Part shown: positions 1 to 5,049 of the stretch, one piece after another | Position numbering within the stretch: the first letter of the stretch is position 1 | Layout of the letters: every line of letters starts with the position of its first letter | Source: an uncultured Ruminococcus sp. | GTDB lineage: Bacteria; Bacillota; Clostridia; Oscillospirales; Ruminococcaceae | Length of the DNA: 8,592 bases | Assembly: GCA_900319195.1 (NCBI GenBank) | Contig: ONNL01000191.1 | Span: 1 to 8,592, forward strand | Reading direction: 5' to 3' | Made by a program: the position numbers and the translations under genes | The notes under the pieces: model-generated | Told to the model about the DNA's origin: nothing | Database searches by the model: none | What the model saw: only the letters and a program-made list of their open reading frames with translations

Positions 1-107
1 ACAGCGATGCCTGCTGAATCATATCCCCTGTATTCAAGCTTTGAAAGACCGCTCAAAAGCACGGGAGCTGCCTGAGCTACGCCTGTAAAGCCGACTATTC
101 CACACAT
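1..107 (-). CDS. glmS: Glutamine--fructose-6-phosphate aminotransferase, N-terminal fragment
   Basis: Only the first 35 codons are inside the window; the gene runs off the left edge. The protein begins MCGIVGF, the start of a class II glutamine amidotransferase. Cys2 becomes the N-terminal nucleophile after Met removal. The following EYRGYDSAGIA segment is typical of GlmS and separates it from PurF and AsnB. By family knowledge, GlmS makes glucosamine-6-phosphate from fructose-6-phosphate and glutamine, the entry step to peptidoglycan amino sugars, in the cytosol. A GGAGG ribosome site lies about 8 nt before the ATG. A consensus promoter just upstream leaves a leader of only about 25 nt, so it probably has its own transcript in addition to any read-through from the membrane-protein cluster before it. 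Confidence 0.93.
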   Translation of the reverse strand, partial: MCGIVGFTGVAQAAPVLLSGLSKLEYRGYDSAGIA

Positions 108-139
108 AGCTTTTCCTCCATAAAATAATATACCCTAAT

Positions 140-168
140 ATTATACATCATCACTCTCAAAATGTCAA
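140..168 (-). promoter_or_regulatory. Consensus sigma-A promoter of glmS
   Basis: On the minus strand, a perfect TTGACA (163-168) is separated by 17 bases from a perfect TATAAT (140-145). Transcription should start near position 133, about 26 nt upstream of the glmS ATG. That leaves no room for a glmS ribozyme on this transcript. Confidence 0.85.
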
Positions 169-202
169 TAGATTTTCACCGTATTCAGACGATCCAAAAC
201 CG

Positions 203-400
203 TCAGTTCTTAGGAATAGCCTGTTTTTCGACCTTTTCATAGAGATAGATGTCCTTGCTCTCCTCAAGCTTGAAGCTCCCCTGCTTCTCATAGTCAGCAG
301 CGCCCTGCTTGCTGTGTACGTTTTTGAGCTGCGATACCATAGAGCCGACAACTATCAGCGCTGTAATTATGCCTACAATAAGTGCAATGACCAAATTCAT
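203..400 (-). CDS. Small single-pass membrane protein, resembling the C-terminal part of TPM-domain (YdjH-like) proteins
   Basis: The predicted protein is 65 residues long. Residues about 3-21 form one hydrophobic membrane helix (NLVIALIVGIITALIVV). A polar tail follows, with the segments QLKNVHSKQGAADY, GSFKLEESKDIYLYEKV and a basic end. From memory, this arrangement (helix, then 'QLKxV...AAxxY...GSxxL...D.(F/Y)LY') matches the region after the extracellular domain in Firmicute TPM-domain proteins, but here the TPM domain is absent. This is an inference, not a search result. It is a complete gene rather than a broken end: it has its own GGAGGTG ribosome site (405-411), lies 15 nt after the stop of the zinc-ribbon gene, and ends in TGA. 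It is probably co-transcribed with the two upstream genes and may be their membrane partner. Confidence 0.75.
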   Translation of the reverse strand: MNLVIALIVGIITALIVVGSMVSQLKNVHSKQGAADYEKQGSFKLEESKDIYLYEKVEKQAIPKN

Positions 401-415
401 ATCAGCACCTCCGTT

Positions 416-1501
416 TTACTTCATAAGGAATCCGAGCAGGAAATAGACCACTGCCGTAACCGCTGCGGCAACTCCTACGAACCATCTCGCCGCAGCAGCC
501 TTGTCCACGGGGAGATTTCCCACGAATTTTCCTGTCTGACCGTTCATTGCAAATGTGAACTTTTCACCGTTCCATGATGTATTCAGGAGCCATACGGGAT
601 AGAGCGCATACTTCGCCTTTCCGTTTTCAAGGTTGAGGCTCGTGCTCTCGGGAGATACCGAATCATAGCCTCTTACAGTCTCCATGAACTTCTTTTCGGT
701 GCTGTTCTTGATACGTGTATTCGCACGGGCAATGCTGTCCTCCGCGCTCACGTCATAGCGGTCTGCAAGGTAACCCGAGAGATATGCCGTCTTGAAGTCC
801 ACGACCTCGTCATACTTGAACGGCTCTATCGACTCCATGAGTGCGTCGTCCATTTTCTCGGAGCCGTCAACAGGGACGTGCTCGTATGCTATCTTACCCG
901 CTCTTATCGCGGAATAATACTTTATTTCGGTATACTTGAACTTGCTGTCGCTCCATGTGCGTCTTTTCTGAGCCTTATAGCTGATACGCGCATCAACTCC
1001 TGCGTCAAACAGCCATACCGGGACATACACTCCCTTTATCTCGTCGATATGGTTCTGCTCGCGGAAAACCTTCGGCAGAAGCCGCTTTCCCTCAAGGTGC
1101 TTTGCAAGTGAAGCCTTCGCAGCCTTCTTATCGACCTTGAACGGAATTATGCAGTCAGGCTTGAGGTCGCCCGAAAATCCGCCTGTCATAGTAACGGGAC
1201 TGTCGCAGTACGGGCATTTTGAAGCGGTTGTCGTCTCGTCAACGATTATCTCGCCGCCGCAGCTCTGACAGGTATAGACGTTCATTCCCTTGGTCTCGTC
1301 CGCTGCCCACTCATCTCCCGGGGAGCTCTCCCACTTCATTTCGCCGTCGGAGCTGTTCTTCTGAAGCTCCCTGTTATACTCCTCGACTGCCTCAACTTCA
1401 AATTCGGAATCGCAGTACGGGCACTTCATCTTCTGCACGGAGCTGTTGAATTCGAGCTTTCCCGAACAGCACGGGCATTTATACTCCTGTAATTCAGCCA
1501 T
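416..1501 (-). CDS. Membrane-anchored double zinc-ribbon protein (YdjG-like, TFIIB-type zinc ribbon)
   Basis: The 361-residue protein starts with two four-cysteine zinc ribbons. The first is C9-x2-C12 with C27-x2-C30, and the second is C78-x2-C81 with C96-x2-C99; the second pair of each is in a KCPYCDS context. A charged spacer (about 40-72) separates them. A long mixed alpha/beta region (about 115-330) has no motif I can name. One hydrophobic helix (about 338-358) ends almost at the C-terminus, suggesting a tail-anchored protein with the bulk in the cytosol. Length and layout fit B. subtilis YdjG, which in that species works with YdjH and YdjI and helps bring PspA to the membrane. The start is fixed by a strong AGAGGTGAT ribosome site. 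It sits 85 nt after the SPFH gene and 15 nt before the small membrane protein. The biochemical role is unknown. Confidence 0.85.
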   Translation of the reverse strand: MAELQEYKCPCCSGKLEFNSSVQKMKCPYCDSEFEVEAVEEYNRELQKNSSDGEMKWESSPGDEWAADETKGMNVYTCQSCGGEIIVDETTTASKCPYCDSPVTMTGGFSGDLKPDCIIPFKVDKKAAKASLAKHLEGKRLLPKVFREQNHIDEIKGVYVPVWLFDAGVDARISYKAQKRRTWSDSKFKYTEIKYYSAIRAGKIAYEHVPVDGSEKMDDALMESIEPFKYDEVVDFKTAYLSGYLADRYDVSAEDSIARANTRIKNSTEKKFMETVRGYDSVSPESTSLNLENGKAKYALYPVWLLNTSWNGEKFTFAMNGQTGKFVGNLPVDKAAAARWFVGVAAAVTAVVYFLLGFLMK

Positions 1502-1540
1502 TTATATCACCTCTGATTGATAAAATTTCTACATACAAAT

Positions 1541-1571
1541 ACGACGCAGCTCACAAAACGAACCGCGCCGT
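1541..1571 (-). other. Possible hairpin between the SPFH and zinc-ribbon genes
   Basis: On the minus strand, ACGGCGC (1565-1571) can pair with GCGTCGT (1541-1547), giving 7 bp with one G-U around a 17-nt loop. No T-run follows, so it is not a normal terminator. It could modulate the downstream genes or stabilise the upstream message, but it may equally be chance. Confidence 0.25.
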
Positions 1572-1586
1572 ATATTACGATAACAA

Positions 1587-2981
1587 TTATTTCACTATAT
1601 CGTTCTCGTCAAAAGGATCGCCGCAGTTAGCGCAGAACTTAGGCGGATTATGCGGATCAGCAGGCTCCCAGCCGCACTTGTCGCACTTATAGAGAGGTGC
1701 TCCCGCAGGCTTGCGTTTGCCGCAGTTCTGGCAGAACTGTCCCTGGTTTACAGCACCGCACTCGCAGGTCCAGCCATTTACAGCGTCATCTGACGTCTTC
1801 GGCTTTCCGCATGAAGCACAGAACTTGCCTGTGTTCTCAGCACCGCAGGCACACTTCCATGAGCCGGCAGGTGCAGGCTTCGGCTTGCCGCATGATGCGC
1901 AGAACTTGCCTGTATTTGTTGCACCGCACTCGCACTTCCATGAATCAGCCGAGGGAGCAGCATTCTGCTGTGCTGCCTGCTGCTGAGCGCCCATTGCAAA
2001 GAGGTTCTGAGCGTTCATGCCGCCTGCCTGCTGAGCCATGCCCATGCCGAAAAGACCCATAGCAGCGCCGTTCGGATTCTTTGCAGCGTCCTGCATAGCC
2101 TTTGCCTGTGCCTCAACGAGTGAAGCAGCAGCGTTTGTAGCGTCGCGGTTCCAAGCTCTGTCCTCGAATTCCTGGATACGCTTTGTATCAGCTTCGGAAA
2201 TAGTAGCGGAATTGATAGCGACCTTGACTATCTCGAGACCTCTCTTTTCCTTCCACTCGGAAACGAGCTCGTTCTGGATAGCGTCCTTGACCTCTCTCTG
2301 TCTGCCCGGCAGCTCATCATATCTGATGCCCGAACCTGCTATTGTCGAGAATGCGGGCTGGAGTGAATCAAGGAACTCGCTCTTGAGCTGACCGTCGATA
2401 GCCTCTCTGTTGTATGAATCAGCAACATTGCCGACTACATTTGAATAGAAGAGTACGGGGTCTGAAATTTTGTATGAGTAGATACCGTTGCAGCGAACTC
2501 CTACTGTGAAGCTTCTGCCGAGGTCTGCATACGAAACTCTGAACGGAACAGGATTCTGAGTACCGAATTTATTGTCCATGATCTCCTTCAGATTGAAGAA
2601 GTATATTCTCTGGTCCTTTGCAGCGTCACCGCCGTGCTTGATACGGTCGCCCATTTCCTTGAATGTAGCCTTTATACCGCCGCTGCAGAAAAGTCCGGGC
2701 GATGTTCCCGTGTTGTACTCATAGAGACCCGGCTCGGTAGCAACATCAAGGATACGTCCCTGATCGACGATTATCATTGCCTGTCCGTCAGCAACAACGA
2801 TACCGCTGCCGTCGGTTATAACATTTTCATTTCCCTTTGTGTTGGAGGAATGCTTTCCAAGCTGTTTTCTTCCTCTGACAACCAGCGTATCAGCGGGCAT
2901 AGAATCACAGGTATAGAACTCCTGCCATGTATCTGCAAGTGTAGATCCTGCGCCGGCTAATGCAGCTTTAATTATTCCCAT
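1587..2981 (-). CDS. SPFH/stomatin-family protein with four C-terminal zinc ribbons (YdjI-like)
   Basis: The 464-residue protein begins with a segment (about 1-100, with EFYTCDSMPADTLVVRG and ATEPGLYEYN) characteristic of the COG4260 'virion core/YdjI-like' SPFH proteins. The SPFH-type domain spans about residues 20-290. An Ala/Gln/Met/Gly-rich linker (about 290-345) follows. Then come four zinc ribbons with cysteines at 350/352/361/364, 377/379/388/391, 406/408/417/420 and 433/436/450/453. The first three are C-x-C...C-x2-C; the fourth is C-x2-C...C-x2-C, rubredoxin-like. No transmembrane helix or signal peptide is visible, so it is probably a cytosolic scaffold that oligomerises at the membrane, as SPFH proteins do. 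An AGGAGA ribosome site precedes the ATG. It is the first gene of the cluster. B. subtilis YdjI is shorter at the C-terminus as far as I recall, so the ribbon number may be notable. Function at the molecular level is unknown. Confidence 0.9.
   Translation of the reverse strand: MGIIKAALAGAGSTLADTWQEFYTCDSMPADTLVVRGRKQLGKHSSNTKGNENVITDGSGIVVADGQAMIIVDQGRILDVATEPGLYEYNTGTSPGLFCSGGIKATFKEMGDRIKHGGDAAKDQRIYFFNLKEIMDNKFGTQNPVPFRVSYADLGRSFTVGVRCNGIYSYKISDPVLFYSNVVGNVADSYNREAIDGQLKSEFLDSLQPAFSTIAGSGIRYDELPGRQREVKDAIQNELVSEWKEKRGLEIVKVAINSATISEADTKRIQEFEDRAWNRDATNAAASLVEAQAKAMQDAAKNPNGAAMGLFGMGMAQQAGGMNAQNLFAMGAQQQAAQQNAAPSADSWKCECGATNTGKFCASCGKPKPAPAGSWKCACGAENTGKFCASCGKPKTSDDAVNGWTCECGAVNQGQFCQNCGKRKPAGAPLYKCDKCGWEPADPHNPPKFCANCGDPFDENDIVK
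1797..1943 (-). repeat. Intragenic tandem duplication coding for zinc ribbons 1 and 2
   Basis: Two 66-nt stretches (1878-1943 and 1797-1862, 81-nt period) encode nearly the same peptide, SWKC(E/A)CGA(T/E)NTGKFCASCGKPK. By eye about 55 of the 66 bases match, including synonymous positions, so this looks like a fairly recent duplication inside the gene. Confidence 0.75.
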
Positions 2982-3038
2982 AATAATCTCCTTTCGAGGC
3001 GAAAATTCAGCAGCCCCGTATAATATTAAGTCGATTTA

Positions 3039-3054
3039 TGTATCATATGATACA
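3039..3054. promoter_or_regulatory. Perfect 16-bp palindrome, candidate repressor operator of the SPFH cluster
   Basis: TGTATCATATGATACA reads the same on both strands. It lies about 13 bases downstream of the minus-strand -10 element, that is around +6 to +21 of the expected transcript, a typical site for a repressor to block initiation. The shape suits a dimeric regulator of GntR/YtrA or TetR type, but no regulator gene is in the window, so the binding protein is unknown. Confidence 0.6.
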
Positions 3055-3066
3055 CTCGCTTTTATA

Positions 3067-3095
3067 ATTATACCATATTAAAAAATAAATTGCAC
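3067..3095 (-). promoter_or_regulatory. Promoter of the SPFH / zinc-ribbon / small membrane protein cluster
   Basis: On the minus strand, a perfect TATAAT (3067-3072) is preceded by TGG, making an extended -10. A poor -35 (GTGCAA, 3090-3095) sits 17 bases upstream. The extended -10 may compensate. Expected start is near 3060, giving a leader of about 80 nt that contains the palindrome. It does not look like a SigW promoter, the type that drives the B. subtilis counterpart. Confidence 0.65.
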
Positions 3096-3180
3096 TACTT
3101 TTTCGGATATTTTTTCCAAAAAACTACATATTTTTTTATTTTAACAAATAAAAGCTGTCAGACGCAGGTTTTTAAGCTGC

Positions 3181-3227
3181 AAAAACGAGCGGTGCTCGCA
3201 TATACCATAATACTGCGAACACCGCCC
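3181..3227 (-). terminator. Intrinsic terminator of the carbohydrate-binding lipoprotein gene
   Basis: On the minus strand, GCGGTGTTCGCA (3214-3225) pairs with TGCGAGCACCGC (3189-3200) over 12 bp with one G-U. Two more outer pairs are possible, and the loop is 13 nt. The stem is followed by CGTTTTTG. It lies about 150 nt after the stop codon and points away from the lipoprotein gene. There is no T-run on the plus strand. Confidence 0.75.
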
Positions 3228-3290
3228 GTAATGACCGGCAATTATTCAGTTATCTTTGAGTATTCAAAGCATTTGGTGAATTTTGAATAA

Positions 3291-3302
3291 GTGGCGTTCG
3301 CA
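3291..3302 (-). other. Possible competing (antiterminator) arm in the lipoprotein 3' region
   Basis: On the minus strand this reads TGCGAACGCCAC. It could pair with the first terminator arm (3214-3225) over 11 of 12 positions, with one G-U, excluding the terminator stem. It also looks like a diverged direct repeat of the second arm (9 of 12 identical). Pairing is seen in the sequence; a regulatory role is speculation. Confidence 0.3.
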
Positions 3303-3375
3303 TTTACCAATGATGACACAAACCCGAAACGACCACCTAAATAATCATCTACCCTTTTATTTTATATTGAGCACA

Positions 3376-4725
3376 TCATGCCATGCCGCCGCGGCGGCGA
3401 CCGCCGAAGTCGCTCATGCCGCCTCCCATTCCGCCGTTCATGGCACCGCCCATGCCGCCGCCCATCATAGACTGCGGTATATCTGTCACCTGCTCACCGT
3501 TGATGATAACTGTGCCGCCGTTGAGCTGTGCTTCATTGTCGTAGTCGAACGAGGACATCTGCGCCGTAATATTGATCGTGCCGCCGTTTACATAGATACT
3601 GCCGTTTGAGTCAACTCCGTCGGTGTCGCCCTGACCCATTACTATCGTTATATCGCCGCCGTTGAATTCAGCAACCACGCTGTATGCAGTGCTCTTGGAG
3701 GTAGCATTTATGCCGTCATCGGACGCTGTGATATTGATAGTACCGCCGTTTATCTGCACATATGTGCCCTCTATGCCCTCTGCTGAGGTGATGTCGAATG
3801 TACCGCCGTCTATCTGCACAACGGTGGTTCCCTGAATACCGTCGCTGGTCGCAGAGATATTGAATGTACCGTCAGCAATGTAGATATTTCCGAGGGTGTT
3901 GTCGTCGGAGTTTTCGCAGTTGAATGCATCCTTGCCGCTTGTAATATTGAACTCGCCGCCTGCTATGCAGATAGAGTCGTTTGCTTCAAACGAGTCGAGC
4001 GTTGTGGTGACATTATATGTGCCGCCGGTCATCTTCATGTCGTCCTTTGAGGTGACTCCGTTTGCTGTCGAGTCTATCGAAAGTGTACCCGTGCCATTGA
4101 GGACAAGGTCAGACTTTGAATATATTACCGCATCAACATTCATGTCGTCAACAGCTTCAAACTCGCCTGTTACTGAGAGTGAGCTGTCGCCCGAAGCTGT
4201 CACGAACACCTTGTCGCATGATGTCACAAGTATTGCAGCGTCAGAGGTGTTGGTAATGCTCAGATCGTCGAGAACGAGCTGGACCTTTGCGTCATCCGGA
4301 GCATTTACGCTTATTGTGCAGTCGGAGGCTGTGCCGCTTATCACGTACACTCCCTCGGAGGTTATTTCGATGTCCTCACTGCTCATAGCTTCAAGATACT
4401 GAGCTTCTGTGAGGTCGGGAGTCTGTGTGAGGTCACGCTCGGTGAACATATCTGTTGTATCGGTAGCGCCGTTTGACGAAGTGCTGAGCTCTGCAACTTC
4501 AACAGTGTCCGATGATACGCTTGACTCTGATGTCTCTGCACTTGCTTCTGTCTCAGATGTCTCATCTGCGGCTGTAGCTGTCGTCTCGTCGGTATCAATG
4601 CTCTCCGTCCGGACTGTGCTCGTGGAAACAGTCTCATTTACTGATATATTAGCTGCTTCTGAACAGCCGACTGTTGCTGCTGCGAATAATAAGCTTGCCA
4701 TAATTGCCATACTCTTTTTCAACAT
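3376..4725 (-). CDS. Cell-surface lipoprotein with Cthe_2159-type carbohydrate-binding beta-helix domain
   Basis: A 449-residue protein if the ATG at 4725 is used. That start has AAAGGA 9 nt upstream and gives a normal signal (MLKKSMAIMASLLFAAATVGC) ending at Cys21. The ATG at 4752 also has AAAGGA and would add nine residues. The lipobox TVGC is imperfect at -3 (Thr). Residues about 22-95 are a Ser/Thr/Glu/Asp-rich spacer suited to crossing the cell wall. The domain (about 105-415) starts with ISGTASDCTISVNAPDD and VQLVLDDLSITN. It then shows about eight GGT-x-x-I type turns (near 234, 256, 285, 307, 327, 356, 380 and 403) with acidic DGINAT and DGVDSNGSIYVNGG segments, the pattern of the Cthe_2159 family. 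That family is known as a cellulose/acid-sugar binding right-handed beta-helix with bound calcium. The tail (about 420-449) is Gly/Met-rich and ends RRRGGMA. The gene is divergent from the c-di-GMP operon and has its own terminator. I found no convincing promoter. Confidence 0.88.
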   Translation of the reverse strand: MLKKSMAIMASLLFAAATVGCSEAANISVNETVSTSTVRTESIDTDETTATAADETSETEASAETSESSVSSDTVEVAELSTSSNGATDTTDMFTERDLTQTPDLTEAQYLEAMSSEDIEITSEGVYVISGTASDCTISVNAPDDAKVQLVLDDLSITNTSDAAILVTSCDKVFVTASGDSSLSVTGEFEAVDDMNVDAVIYSKSDLVLNGTGTLSIDSTANGVTSKDDMKMTGGTYNVTTTLDSFEANDSICIAGGEFNITSGKDAFNCENSDDNTLGNIYIADGTFNISATSDGIQGTTVVQIDGGTFDITSAEGIEGTYVQINGGTINITASDDGINATSKSTAYSVVAEFNGGDITIVMGQGDTDGVDSNGSIYVNGGTINITAQMSSFDYDNEAQLNGGTVIINGEQVTDIPQSMMGGGMGGAMNGGMGGGMSDFGGRRRGGMA

Positions 4726-4835
4726 AAGATCAATTCCTTTCATTGTGAACATATTCGCTATGTCCTTTACTGTCTATTATTTTACAGCCCATTGCTTAAT
4801 CGAATCTTAAAGCTCTGCTGAAAGGACAGTGAATT

Positions 4836-4877
4836 ATGAGTGCATTTTCTGATATTATGTGTACATTTTGTGATACC
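4836..4877. repeat. Two imperfect 21-bp direct repeats in the divergent intergenic region
   Basis: 4836-4856 and 4857-4877 match at 16 of 21 bases around a GT(G/A)CATTTT core. A further partial copy (TTGTGCACATTTT) lies at 4907-4919. The 21-bp period is two helical turns, as expected for tandem protein sites on one DNA face. The region lies between the lipoprotein gene and the diguanylate cyclase promoter. Confidence 0.4.
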
Positions 4878-4880
4878 GTG

Positions 4881-4924
4881 TGTATAAAATATTACGCACA
4901 GTAATATTGTGCACATTTTATACA
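4881..4924. promoter_or_regulatory. Nested inverted repeats upstream of both divergent genes
   Basis: A perfect 10-bp inverted repeat, TGTATAAAAT (4881-4890) with ATTTTATACA (4915-4924), encloses two more: ATTAC/GTAAT (4891-4895, 4901-4905) and GCACA/TGTGC (4896-4900, 4908-4912). The inner two overlap, so only one could form at a time in RNA. No T-run or gene end suggests a terminator, so a protein-binding site or 5' leader structure for the lipoprotein message is more likely. Confidence 0.4.
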
Positions 4925-4960
4925 ATTTTTGACCTATCAACGTTATATTTAGCAAAGGTA

Positions 4961-4989
4961 TTGACAAAATTTTTGAATCGAGGTATAAT
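4961..4989 (+). promoter_or_regulatory. Perfect-consensus promoter of the c-di-GMP operon
   Basis: TTGACA (4961-4966), 17 bases, TATAAT (4984-4989). Transcription should start near 4996, leaving a leader of about 54 nt, too short for a c-di-GMP riboswitch. A small inverted repeat ATGAT-AG-ATCAT (4994-5005) lies right at the predicted start and could be an operator. Confidence 0.88.
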
Positions 4990-5049
4990 ATAAATGATAG
5001 ATCATACGCTAAGAAACTTTATATCTACTTAACGAAATGAGTGAAATGT

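Larger units (their letters stand above)
2982..3375. other. 394-nt gene-free region: control region of the SPFH cluster plus terminator of the lipoprotein gene
   Basis: AT-rich on the side next to the SPFH gene. It holds the minus-strand promoter (3067-3095), the 16-bp palindrome (3039-3054), the lipoprotein gene's terminator (3181-3227), a possible competing arm (3291-3302) and a short perfect hairpin (CTTTGA/TCAAAG, 3254-3269). The only open frame of note (3090-3290, plus strand) reads through the terminator stem and lacks a convincing ribosome site, so I do not call it a gene. Confidence 0.7.

Noticed and set aside
169..202. Terminator between the small membrane protein gene and glmS
   Set aside because: Only a 4-bp GACG/CGTC pairing without a T-run is present, so read-through into glmS remains possible.
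3090..3290. 66-codon plus-strand open frame in the gene-free region
   Set aside because: It crosses a promoter and the terminator stem, is AT-driven in composition and has no good ribosome site.
3388..3470. GCCGCC-rich repeated DNA that could suggest a repeat element
   Set aside because: It is explained by codons of the Gly/Met-rich tail of the lipoprotein.
3896..4402. 168-codon plus-strand open frame opposite the lipoprotein gene
   Set aside because: It is Ser/Val/Thr-rich with no ribosome site or recognisable domain, and mirrors the repetitive codons of the lipoprotein on the other strand.
4782..4967. 61-codon minus-strand open frame in the divergent region
   Set aside because: Its repeated Lys-Cys-Thr-His peptide reflects the DNA direct repeats; no ribosome site or conserved domain supports translation.
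4990..5049. c-di-GMP riboswitch in the leader of the cyclase operon
   Set aside because: The leader from the consensus promoter is only about 54 nt and contains no GEMM-like core.
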